Made by a program: the position numbers and the translations under genes | Part shown: piece after piece, positions 1 to 6,020 of the stretch | Position numbering within the stretch: the stretch's first letter is position 1 | Layout of the letters: each line of letters starts with the position of its first letter | DNA from: Planctomycetota bacterium | Lineage (GTDB): Bacteria; Planctomycetota; SZUA-567 | DNA length: 6,882 nt | Direction: 5' to 3' | Assembly: GCA_020861125.1 (NCBI GenBank) | Contig: JAJBSZ010000263.1 | Location: forward strand, 1 to 6,882 | The notes under the pieces: generated by a model | The model's database searches: none | Seen by the model: only the letters and a program-made list of their open reading frames with translations | Told to the model about the DNA's origin: nothing

Positions 1-309
1 GTAATAGACGTCGTTTTCCGGGTGTGGGTCGATCATTTCCAGATCGTCCAGCGGCGCGTAGCAGAAATATTCCTTGCCGGAGACGACGTGCTGGATATCG
101 GCGTACAACCGGTGGTTCTCCAGCTTGCACTCGGCCAGGGGAAAGGCGTCGTAGCGCTTCACCAGCAGGAAGACGTCGTCGCCGTCGATGGCGTGCTTGC
201 CCGTCTCCATCGCCGCGATGTCGTTTTCCTGGAGGAAGCGGAGGCCTTTGGCGAACCGTTCGCCAAGGCAGTAGTAGAGATGGGCGTTCTTGAGATGATC
301 GATGATCAT
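1..309 (-). CDS. YhcH/YjgK/YiaL-family protein (DUF386), 3' end outside window
   Basis: The first 103 residues are present and the reading frame is open to the window edge. Family members are usually about 150 residues, so roughly the last third is missing. The N-terminal part follows the E. coli YiaL pattern: a helix with GLRFLQEND (22-30), a short turn, then IDGDDVFLLV (41-50). The family hallmark HRLYADIQ (66-73) follows, whose His and Asp resemble the conserved HxxYxD. The family has a cupin-like beta fold, and its members sit in sugar-acid, sialic acid and beta-galactosidase (EbgC) loci; the exact reaction is poorly defined. The start at 309 is chosen because AAGGAG (318-323) lies 8 nt upstream. 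An ATG at 316 is too close to that site and is in another frame. It is the last visible gene of the minus-strand set, 71 bp after the dehydrogenase, and probably acts on the same substrate. The family call is firm; the function is inferred. Confidence 0.85.
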   Translation of the reverse strand, partial: MIIDHLKNAHLYYCLGERFAKGLRFLQENDIAAMETGKHAIDGDDVFLLVKRYDAFPLAECKLENHRLYADIQHVVSGKEYFCYAPLDDLEMIDPHPENDVYY

Positions 310-325
310 GGGTCATTCTCCTTGT

Positions 326-378
326 CCAGAATACTGGGTCCACCCTCACGCGGGTGCCGGAACCGGCGGTCCGCCGGT
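326..378 (-). repeat. Three consecutive small stem-loops between dehydrogenase and yiaL-like gene
   Basis: Three inverted repeats are packed into the 71-bp gap. ACCGGCGG (362-369) and CCGCCGGT (371-378) begin 2 nt after the dehydrogenase stop codon. CACCC (341-345) pairs with GGGTG (352-356). CCAG (326-329) pairs with CTGG (334-337). None is followed by a T-run on the minus strand, so they do not look like intrinsic terminators. They could stabilise the upstream message or tune expression of the downstream gene. The role is inference. Confidence 0.5.
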
Positions 379-380
379 GG

Positions 381-1355
381 TTACGGATTCACCACATTGA
401 TGGGCGCGCCGGCCTGGAACGCCTGGAGGTTTTCCACCAGCGTGCCCATGAGCCGCGCCCGGGAGGCCCGGGGCGCCCACGACAGATGCGGGGTGATGAT
501 GCAGGTCTCGATGCCCAGCAGCGGATTGCCGGCGGCCATCGGTTCCTCGGCGATGACGTCGAGGCCGGCGCCCGCCACCTTGCCGCTCCGGAGCGCCTCG
601 GCCAGATCCTCCTGGACGATGAGGGGGCCGCGGGAGTTGTTGATGATCAGGACGCCGTCCTTCATCCTGGCGATGGTTCCCTTGTTGATCATGCCGGTGC
701 TTTCGGGGGTTTGCGGGCAGTGGAGCACCACCACGTCCGATTCGGCCAGCAGGCGATCCAGCGGGACGTAGGCAAGGGTGTCGGACTCCAGCGCCGGGTC
801 CTGGACCGCATCGTAGGCCAGCACCTTCATGCCCAGCGCCTGCGCCGCCCGGGCGGTGGCCCGGCCGATGCGGCCGAGGCCGATGATGCCCATGGTCTTG
901 CCGTCCAGCTCGATCAGCGGGTAGTTCCAGAAACAGTAATCCTGGCATTTGATCCAGTCGCCGTTGTGCACCGCCCGGCTGTGGTCGCCGGCCCGGTGGC
1001 AGAGTTCCAGCAGCAGGGCGATGGCGGTCTGGGCCACGGCCATGGTGCCGTAGATAGGCACGTTGGTCACCGGAATGCCCCGTTCCTTGGCCGCCGCCGT
1101 GTCCACGACATTGTAGCCGGTGGCCATGACGCCGATGAAACGGATGCCGGGCGCCCGGTCGAGAATCTCCCGGGTGATCGGCGTCTTGTTGGTGAATACC
1201 GCCTCGGCGTCGCCGATGCGTTCCACAATGCGATCCACATCCTTCGGGTCGCTGCTGGTCCGGTCATAGACGGTGACCTCGCCCAGGCCGCGCAGCCCGT
1301 CCCAATCCAGATCTCCAGGATTCAGCGTATAGCCATCAAGTACGACGATTTTCAT
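381..1355 (-). CDS. NAD-dependent D-2-hydroxyacid dehydrogenase, glycerate dehydrogenase/hydroxypyruvate reductase type
   Basis: This 324-residue protein has the usual length for the D-isomer-specific 2-hydroxyacid dehydrogenase family and interconverts a 2-keto acid and a D-2-hydroxy acid in the cytoplasm. The substrate loop VMATGYNVVD is at 76-85. The Rossmann motif GLGRIG is at 159-164, and Asp182 at the end of the following strand favours NAD(H) over NADP(H). The expected catalytic set is present: Arg242 in NNSRGP, Glu271 in AEEP and His290 in TPHLSWAP. The TPHxxWA context and the RxRLMxxxVENLQAF tail are typical of glycerate dehydrogenases rather than of lactate or phosphoglycerate enzymes. 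The start at 1355 gives the canonical MKIVVLDG N-terminus; the frame stays open to 1442 but the extra 29 residues look non-native. The ribosome-binding site is weak. It lies between a kdgT-type permease and a YiaL-like gene, so it probably handles a sugar acid or its breakdown product. The class is firm; the substrate is not. Confidence 0.92.
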   Translation of the reverse strand: MKIVVLDGYTLNPGDLDWDGLRGLGEVTVYDRTSSDPKDVDRIVERIGDAEAVFTNKTPITREILDRAPGIRFIGVMATGYNVVDTAAAKERGIPVTNVPIYGTMAVAQTAIALLLELCHRAGDHSRAVHNGDWIKCQDYCFWNYPLIELDGKTMGIIGLGRIGRATARAAQALGMKVLAYDAVQDPALESDTLAYVPLDRLLAESDVVVLHCPQTPESTGMINKGTIARMKDGVLIINNSRGPLIVQEDLAEALRSGKVAGAGLDVIAEEPMAAGNPLLGIETCIITPHLSWAPRASRARLMGTLVENLQAFQAGAPINVVNP

Positions 1356-1730
1356 GGTGTTTCTTTCATGGCAGGAGAAAAAGGGCTGGCCGTGCGAAAC
1401 CGTTCCGTGCGGCGCACGGGTCGCCGTCGTTACGCCAGGCATTCCGGCCGGCGGCCGGGAGGTACAAGGACTCGCGGTTCACCCGGTTCAGGCGATGGCG
1501 GCTGCCGCTGCCGGGAAACTGGGCCGTCTGCCCGCCGACTCCGCCAGGTGACCGAAGCCGCCATCCGACGGTATGCCGGCGCCGGTGGGAACCGCCCGCC
1601 GCCATCGACGTTGCGGTCCCCCTCCAGTAGATTCGGCTCGGCGCCACCGGGCGCCACCGGACACCAAGGCCGTAACGGACAGTCACCATCCGCCGATCCG
1701 CCGCGACGCCGTTCGGATGGACAGGACGGC
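1356..1730. other. 375-bp intergenic gap within the minus-strand gene set
   Basis: No convincing gene is seen here on either strand; the open frames are GC-rich, arginine- and proline-rich, and resemble no family I know. The region holds a stem-loop shortly after the kdgT stop: CCATCCG (1686-1692) and CGGATGG (1714-1720), with a 21-nt loop. It also holds a perfect tandem 10-mer GCGCCACCGG (1641-1650 and 1651-1660), a palindrome CCGGCCG/CGGCCGG (1444-1450 and 1452-1458), and a hairpin CCGTGC-GGC-GCACGG (1405-1419). None is followed by a T-run, so no intrinsic terminator is called. No clear -35/-10 or -24/-12 pair toward the dehydrogenase was found. The gap is long for an operon, so a weak internal promoter or a decayed gene is possible. 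Confidence 0.6.
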
Positions 1731-2762
1731 CTATGGCTGGGCTGCCGCCGCCGCCACCGCCGTCGCCGGCTCCGGCTCCGGCATTCCCGCCGCTTCCAGG
1801 GCCATGCGGTCTTTTTCGCTCAGCCAATCGGGGTGGGCTTTCAGGTTGCGCTTGTAGACCCAGGTGGTGAGCGCCGGCGTGAGGATGGCGGAGGTGATCA
1901 TGGCGGCAGCGACAAACGGCGTCGCCATTTCCGCCACCTCCGTCAGGTTGGGATCCACCAGGGCGATGGCCATGGGCACGCCCACGGCGTTGCCCGCCGT
2001 GCTGGAGCAAGCCGCCCCGGCGACGCCGGTGCCGCCGCTGATCCGGTCGGCGAAAATGTTGAGGGCGCCGCCGATGCCGACGGTGATGAGGCCCAGGGCC
2101 ACGCCCATGGGACCGGCGGTGAGGATCATGCCGAAGTCCAGGCGCGTGCCCATGGCGATGGCCATGAACGGCACCATGATCGGGCCGCCGGCGGTGAGGA
2201 ACTTCCGCATGTTGCCGTCGATGTTGCCGAGGATCATGCCGATGATGATGGGGAGGATTACCCCCACCAGTTCCATGAAGGGAATGTTGGCGATGCCGGC
2301 CGTGCCCACCGCGATCATGGTCAGGAACGGCCCGTCGTTGATGGAGAGGACGGAGATAGCGCCGATCTCCTCTTTGCTGCCGAATTCCGCCGTCAGGGCG
2401 GCGTAGAGACCGCCGTTGGTGTTGGATACGGCCGAGATCACCGCCAGGGCGGACAGGCCGTAAAAGCCGGCGGGACCGAACAGCGCGTTGACCCCCAGCC
2501 CCAGCGCCACGGCGAAAAGGAACTTCGACAGGGTGGTGACAGCGCCGATCTTCAGGGCCGCCGGCGCCGTCTTGAAGGTCATTCCCGCGCCCATACACAC
2601 CAGGAACGCGCCGATGAAGACGTTGTGGTTGTACATGATGGCGGTGACGAAGCCGCCGATCTGGAACACCTCCGGCCAGAAGGTGTTGATGGTGGCGGAA
2701 ATGAACATCGGCACCACCATCATGCCGCCCGGAACCCGGTCGATCCACTGCTTGATTGGCAT
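1731..2762 (-). CDS. kdgT: 2-keto-3-deoxygluconate permease (KdgT family)
   Basis: This 343-residue inner-membrane protein matches the KdgT family from end to end. E. coli KdgT is about 327 residues and imports 2-keto-3-deoxygluconate with protons during pectin and uronate breakdown. The N-terminus MPIKQWIDRVPGGMMVVP parallels MQIKRSIEKIPGGMM in E. coli. Other family blocks are NTNGGLYAALTAEFGSKEE (114-132), NDGPFLTMI (142-150), PFMAIAMGTRLDF (198-210) and the glycine/serine-rich GGTGVAGAACSSTAGNAV (243-260). About ten hydrophobic segments are visible. The tail after about residue 330 is a low-complexity Pro/Glu/Ala stretch that E. coli KdgT lacks. The start at 2762 is set by AAGGAG (2769-2774) 6 nt upstream and by the conserved N-terminus; the frame is open further upstream but is non-coding there. 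A sigma-54-type promoter precedes it and a sigma-54 activator gene lies just upstream, so induction by substrate is likely. Family members also sit in loci for other sugar acids, so the true substrate may not be KDG. Confidence 0.93.
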   Translation of the reverse strand: MPIKQWIDRVPGGMMVVPMFISATINTFWPEVFQIGGFVTAIMYNHNVFIGAFLVCMGAGMTFKTAPAALKIGAVTTLSKFLFAVALGLGVNALFGPAGFYGLSALAVISAVSNTNGGLYAALTAEFGSKEEIGAISVLSINDGPFLTMIAVGTAGIANIPFMELVGVILPIIIGMILGNIDGNMRKFLTAGGPIMVPFMAIAMGTRLDFGMILTAGPMGVALGLITVGIGGALNIFADRISGGTGVAGAACSSTAGNAVGVPMAIALVDPNLTEVAEMATPFVAAAMITSAILTPALTTWVYKRNLKAHPDWLSEKDRMALEAAGMPEPEPATAVAAAAAQP

Positions 2763-2768
2763 AGCATT

Positions 2769-2774
2769 CTCCTT
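2769..2774 (-). promoter_or_regulatory. Ribosome-binding site of kdgT
   Basis: AAGGAG lies 6 nt before the ATG at 2762 and fixes that start over the upstream open frame. The 11-nt context CAAGGAGAATG is repeated exactly in front of the YiaL-like gene, so those two genes share a strong translation signal that the dehydrogenase between them lacks. Confidence 0.8.
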
Positions 2775-2867
2775 GGGTGGAACCACGAACACAGACTCGC
2801 GCCGATAGGGGGAAAGCGGTGTTTCAGGGTATTTGGATGCCGTCGCTAGAGGGTTGGGTGTCCAAAA

Positions 2868-2883
2868 AGCAACTACCATGCCA
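2868..2883 (-). promoter_or_regulatory. Sigma-54 (-24/-12) promoter for kdgT
   Basis: Read on the minus strand, the site is TGGCAT-GGTAG-TTGCT, followed by a short T-run. The consensus is TGGCAC-N5-TTGCW; only the last base of the -24 element differs. The invariant GG (2882-2881) and GC (2870-2869) are separated by exactly 10 nt, as sigma-54 requires. The predicted start of transcription is near 2857, giving a leader of about 95 nt before the kdgT ATG. The upstream neighbour encodes a sigma-54 activator with an intact GAFTGA loop, which supports the call. The promoter match is seen; its use is inferred. Confidence 0.75.
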
Positions 2884-2889
2884 AAGCGG

Positions 2890-2904
2890 GCGAACGACGT
2901 GCCG
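2890..2904 (-). promoter_or_regulatory. Possible second, weaker -24/-12 element upstream of the first
   Basis: On the minus strand the bases read CGGCACG-TCGT-TCGC. GG (2903-2902) and GC (2891-2890) are again 10 nt apart. It differs from consensus in the first base of the -24 box and in one base of the -12 box (TCGC for TTGC). It sits 21 bp, about two helical turns, upstream of the better site. It may be a sigma-54 decoy, a second promoter, or chance in GC-rich DNA. Confidence 0.3.
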
Positions 2905-2942
2905 CACCGCCAGGCAAGGAGTTAGGGGGAGACGACAGCGTC

Positions 2943-2964
2943 CGAGCGATTAAACTTTGAGCGG
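2943..2964 (-). promoter_or_regulatory. Candidate activator-binding region (direct GAGCG repeats)
   Basis: GAGCG occurs at 2944-2948 and again at 2959-2963, with starts 15 bp apart, in the unusually AT-rich stretch between the activator gene and the -24 element. The pair lies roughly 90-105 bp upstream of the predicted kdgT transcription start, a usual distance for enhancer sites of sigma-54 activators. No clean inverted repeat was found, and the repeat is short, so this is only a candidate. Confidence 0.2.
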
Positions 2965-2982
2965 TCTACGTATAATTTCTAT

Positions 2983-4866
2983 TCAGGTGGCTGCCTCGTT
3001 GCCGGCAAGGTGGTTGTTGAGGGTGACCCGGGTGATGCCCAGCCGCCGGGCGGCCCGCGTTTTGTTGTAGCCCTCCTCCTTGAGGCCGGCGCGAACGATG
3101 GCGCGGGTGAGGTCCACCAGGGTGCCGGTCAGGGGTGGCGTTGCCGGAGCGGGCCCTCGCCGTTCTTCGAATTGCAGGTAGGGGAGGTCCCGGCTCGAGA
3201 ACAGGCCATCCTCCGCCAGCAGGACCATTTTCTGCACCACGTTTTCCAGTTGGCGCACGTTGCCTGGCCAAGCGGCGGCCGCGAGGATATCCAGCACCTC
3301 CGCCGCGAACCGCAGGGGCGGCAGTCCGTATTTACGGCTATACAGGTCGGCGAAATGACGGATCAGGAGCGGGCAGTCGCCGTCTCGATCCCGCAGGGGC
3401 GGCAGGTCGATAGTGAGGACGCTGATCCGGTAATAAAGGTCTTCCCGGAACTGGTTGGCATCCACCGCCTGCACCAGGCGCTTGTTGGAGGCGGCGATGA
3501 TGCGGACATCCACCGGCACGATGCTGTCGCCGCCCAGCCGCATCACCTCGTGTTCCTGCAGCACCCGCAGGATCTTCGACTGGATGTGCAGGTCCATCTC
3601 GGTAATCTCGTCCAGGAAGAGGGTGCCCTTGTGGGCCAGCTCGAAGACCCCCTTTTTGCCGCCCTTTTTGGCGCCGGTGAAGGCGCCTTCGTCGTAGCCG
3701 AAGAGGGTACTGTCCAGCAGGCTCGGCGGCAGGGTGGCGCAGTTGATGGCGATGAACGGCCCGTTGGCCCGTTCGGAATGGTTGTGGATGGATTGGGCAA
3801 AAAGCTCCTTGCCCGTGCCGCTTTCGCCGTAGAGGAGAACGGTGGAATCCACCCGCGCGTACTTTTTCGACAGCCCGATGGCCTGGCGGATGCCGTCGCT
3901 GACGCCGATGATGTCGTTGAAGCGGTGTTTGGCCACCAGGCCGCGGGTGGCCAGGGTCTGGCGTATCTTTTGCTCCAGCTCCTGAATTTTCGTAACGTCG
4001 GCGCAGGTGATGGCCACGCCCTTGCACTGTTTTTCCACCATGATGGGAAAGGTATTGGTGACGATCATGGCGCTTTCGGCCTTGACGATGCGCCGGGAGA
4101 CGTCGTGGCCGCCGCGGATCACCGACCGGGCGTCGATCTCCGGCAGGATGTCGTGCAGCTGCGATTCCAGCGCCCGCTGCCGGCTGGTTTTGAGCAGCTT
4201 TTCCGCCACCCGGTTGAACATCACCACCCGCGAGTGTTCGTCCGTGACCACCAGGCCCTCGGTCATGTTTTCCACGATGGCGTTGATGCGGGAATTCTTT
4301 TCCCGCTCGTGCAGAACGGCCTCGCAGATCTTCACCGCCTTGTCCACCCCCTCCTCCACCGATTCCCGGCCCGACTTGATCAGTTCCACGGTGAGGCCGG
4401 CCCGCCCGGCGATGCGCACCGCCACCGTGTCTCCCACCACCACGCCGATGTTCATGGCCCGGATCTCGTCCACCTTTTCCTGGATCTCGTCCTCGAAGGT
4501 GAAGGGAAAGTAGGCGATGTCCAGCCCCAGGATTTCCTCCACCGTCCGAACGCCGGAGATGACGTTGTCGGCGCCGATCACCGCCAGCCGTCCCTCCCGG
4601 TATTTGTGCACTGCCCGGAGGATGTCGTAGGCGCTGACCTCGATTTCGATCACCGGCAGGTGGAAGGAAGCCCGGAGGAGCCGGGCCGTGCCGCCGCGGC
4701 AGACCATCACCTCCTTGCCGGAGAGGTCGTACTCTTCGAGGCGGCGGACGGCTTCGTAGAGCTCGCCCGAGACGATGGCCATGGCCCCGCCGCGGCCGGC
4801 GGCGACGGCCTGGGCGATGTCGTGCATCTCCGGATAGGTGGCGACGAACAAGATTTTATCCAGCAT
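2983..4866 (-). CDS. Sigma-54-dependent transcriptional activator with PrpR_N sensor, PAS, AAA+ and Fis-type HTH domains
   Basis: This 627-residue cytoplasmic protein belongs to the PrpR-like group of enhancer-binding proteins. Residues 1-185 form the PrpR_N sensor domain, with its two-lobed pattern (KILFVATYPEM, VMVCRGGTA, VIEIEVSAYDILRA, VVVGDTVA). Residues about 193-295 form a PAS domain (INAIVENMTEGLVVTDE onward). The AAA+ domain at about 315-555 carries Walker A GESGTGKE (347-354), the sigma-54-contacting loop GAFTGA (394-399), Walker B GTLFLDEI (414-421), and the arginine-finger region REDLYYR (474-480). All appear intact. A Fis-type HTH ends the protein (NKTRAARRLGITRVTLNNHL, 601-620). 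There is no response-regulator receiver domain, so a small ligand rather than phosphorylation probably controls it. PrpR itself responds to 2-methylcitrate. The start at 4866 is preferred over the frame opening at 4914 because GAGGAGG (4871-4877) lies 4 nt upstream. It ends 220 bp before kdgT, whose sigma-54 promoter is its likely target. The ligand is unknown. Confidence 0.93.
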   Translation of the reverse strand: MLDKILFVATYPEMHDIAQAVAAGRGGAMAIVSGELYEAVRRLEEYDLSGKEVMVCRGGTARLLRASFHLPVIEIEVSAYDILRAVHKYREGRLAVIGADNVISGVRTVEEILGLDIAYFPFTFEDEIQEKVDEIRAMNIGVVVGDTVAVRIAGRAGLTVELIKSGRESVEEGVDKAVKICEAVLHEREKNSRINAIVENMTEGLVVTDEHSRVVMFNRVAEKLLKTSRQRALESQLHDILPEIDARSVIRGGHDVSRRIVKAESAMIVTNTFPIMVEKQCKGVAITCADVTKIQELEQKIRQTLATRGLVAKHRFNDIIGVSDGIRQAIGLSKKYARVDSTVLLYGESGTGKELFAQSIHNHSERANGPFIAINCATLPPSLLDSTLFGYDEGAFTGAKKGGKKGVFELAHKGTLFLDEITEMDLHIQSKILRVLQEHEVMRLGGDSIVPVDVRIIAASNKRLVQAVDANQFREDLYYRISVLTIDLPPLRDRDGDCPLLIRHFADLYSRKYGLPPLRFAAEVLDILAAAAWPGNVRQLENVVQKMVLLAEDGLFSSRDLPYLQFEERRGPAPATPPLTGTLVDLTRAIVRAGLKEEGYNKTRAARRLGITRVTLNNHLAGNEAAT

Positions 4867-4870
4867 GGCG

Positions 4871-4877
4871 CCTCCTC
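4871..4877 (-). promoter_or_regulatory. Ribosome-binding site of the sigma-54 activator gene
   Basis: GAGGAGG lies 4 nt before the ATG at 4866. It is the strongest Shine-Dalgarno match in the window and decides this start over the ATG at 4914, which would add 16 residues that do not resemble a PrpR_N start. Confidence 0.75.
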
Positions 4878-4928
4878 GGGCGAAGGGTCGGGAACCGGGC
4901 GAGACACGGAGCAACTATTGCGGGGCCG

Positions 4929-5762
4929 TTACCGTACCCCGGCGTCTCCCTCTCCAACACCCGCGCCGGCGGCATCCCAGCCCTCGAGGGCGCTCACCGA
5001 CGCCACCGGGACCACCGTCCCGTCCGCGGTGCGGAGGAGGAGTTCCGCGTCCTCTCCGAGACCGAGGACCGTGCCCCGGACCGTCCCGGCCGCCGTTTTC
5101 GCCGCCACCGTTCGGCCGCGACCCCAGAGACAGGCCTCGTAGTCGGTGCGGAGAGCGGCAAACCCGCGGTGGCTCCAGGCGGTGATCCTCACCGCCAGCC
5201 GCTCCAGGAGGAGGGGGAGAAGCGTCTCCGCCGGCGGCACCGCCGGGTAAACGTCCTCCATGGCCGCCGTGGCGCGGCCGAGGCACGCCTCCCGCCCCGC
5301 CAGGCGGCGGACGTTGAGGCCGATGCCGATGATGAGGGTGAGAGGACCGGGCGCAACCCCCGTCCCCTCGGTGAGAATGCCGCAGATCTTCGCGTCCCCC
5401 ACCAGGACGTCGTTGGGCCATTTGCAGGCGGTGGCGATGGTCCACGGGGCGCCGGCGAGAAAATCACGGACGCCCAGGGCGCAGGCCATGGGCAGAGATC
5501 CCACCGCCAGGGGCGGCCGCCGCCCGCGCCAGAGAAAGGAAAAGGTGATATCCCCTTCCGGCGCGGACAGCCAGACGCCATCCATCCGGCCCCGACCTCC
5601 GGTCTGGCGCCGGGCCGCCACCACGGTACCCACCGCCAGGTTCGGATCGGCCGCCGCCCGCGCCTTGAGCCAACTGTTGGTGGAGGCCGTCTCGTCCAGC
5701 CAGATCGGCGGGCGAAAGGCAAAGGGTGCCTCTTCCCCGTCCGTCATCCGCTCCCTGTGCAT
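4929..5762 (-). CDS. birA: Biotin--[acetyl-CoA-carboxylase] ligase, single catalytic form without HTH
   Basis: This 277-residue cytoplasmic enzyme activates biotin with ATP to biotinyl-AMP and attaches it to a lysine of biotin-dependent carboxylases. Motifs run in family order: ETASTNSWLK (24-33), biotin-loop GGRGR with a following W (55-64), KWPNDV with the catalytic-type lysine (114-119), KICGILTE (125-132), and GIGLNV (146-151). A C-terminal SH3-like domain (about 215-260, ending VPVASVSAL) follows, and the last 15 residues are Gly/Ala-rich. The catalytic core starts close to the N-terminus, so the winged-helix domain that lets E. coli BirA repress biotin genes is absent. The start at 5762 has GGGAG (5769-5773) at 6 nt. 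ATGs at 5792 (no ribosome site) and 5747 (site only 3 nt away) are alternatives. The 51-bp gap to the sigma-54 activator shows no clear promoter, so the two may share a transcript although they seem unrelated in function. Confidence 0.93.
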   Translation of the reverse strand: MHRERMTDGEEAPFAFRPPIWLDETASTNSWLKARAAADPNLAVGTVVAARRQTGGRGRMDGVWLSAPEGDITFSFLWRGRRPPLAVGSLPMACALGVRDFLAGAPWTIATACKWPNDVLVGDAKICGILTEGTGVAPGPLTLIIGIGLNVRRLAGREACLGRATAAMEDVYPAVPPAETLLPLLLERLAVRITAWSHRGFAALRTDYEACLWGRGRTVAAKTAAGTVRGTVLGLGEDAELLLRTADGTVVPVASVSALEGWDAAGAGVGEGDAGVR

Positions 5763-5869
5763 CGCTCGCTCCCACACCCGCTGGTGACACATGGTTTAGC
5801 CAGTAGTCAGCGGCAAATACCGGGCTGACATGTAAGGATTTCGTTAGATTTCACCACCGTCCGCCCCCG

Positions 5870-5900
5870 CCGAGGAGAAAAAATTGCGCCGCAACCTCGG
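5870..5900 (-). repeat. Nested inverted repeats with T6 run in the birA leader side
   Basis: CCGAGG (5870-5875) and CCTCGG (5895-5900) form an outer stem. Inside lies TTGC-GCC-GCAA (5884-5894). On the minus strand the inner hairpin is followed directly by TTTTTT, giving a small terminator-like structure 110-140 nt upstream of the birA start. The inner stem is only 4-5 bp. The outer and inner pairings could coexist, so this may be a weak attenuator, or simply chance. Confidence 0.35.
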
Positions 5901-5988
5901 ATACACGGGGTTTCCGGTAGCCACAGCCACGACAACCCGTTAGCGGATTCCCATCCGGCTGACGGCGCCTCAGGGAGGACATAACTCT

Positions 5989-6010
5989 TTACCATCCAGA
6001 ATGTTACCAT
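5989..6010. repeat. Direct repeat TTACCAT, 15-bp spacing
   Basis: TTACCAT occurs at 5989-5995 and 6004-6010, with starts 15 bp apart, in the AT-rich middle of the divergent region. Such pairs can be half-sites for a regulator. No matching regulator is visible in the window. Confidence 0.35.
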
Positions 6011-6020
6011 TTTTATCGAC

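Noticed and set aside
1405..1419. Hairpin CCGTGC-GGC-GCACGG as an intrinsic terminator before the dehydrogenase
   Set aside because: The T-run on the minus strand is about 20 nt beyond the stem rather than directly after it.
1366..1689. 107-codon minus-strand frame filling the kdgT-dehydrogenase gap
   Set aside because: It continues a shadow frame of kdgT, is Arg/Gly-rich, and resembles no protein; kept only as a possible decayed gene in the gap description.
354..2849. Very long plus-strand open frame (831 codons) opposite the dehydrogenase and permease
   Set aside because: It lies antisense to two clearly recognisable proteins, is rich in His, Gly, Asp and Arg as expected for a GC-rich shadow frame, and resembles no family.
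2971..2976. Perfect TATAAT on the plus strand in the activator-kdgT gap
   Set aside because: No -35 box or extended -10 is present at the right distance, and it would only drive antisense transcription into the activator gene.
3010..5142. Long plus-strand open frame (710 codons) opposite the sigma-54 activator
   Set aside because: It is antisense to an intact PrpR-like activator with all catalytic motifs; its composition is that of a shadow frame and it has no recognisable domain.
5876..5980. Possible riboswitch upstream of birA
   Set aside because: The region was compared by eye with the conserved cores of c-di-GMP-I, cobalamin and TPP riboswitches; no core motif was found.
5807..6010. 67-codon minus-strand frame upstream of birA
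   Set aside because: It has no convincing ribosome site, no recognisable motif, and covers a repeat-rich intergenic region.
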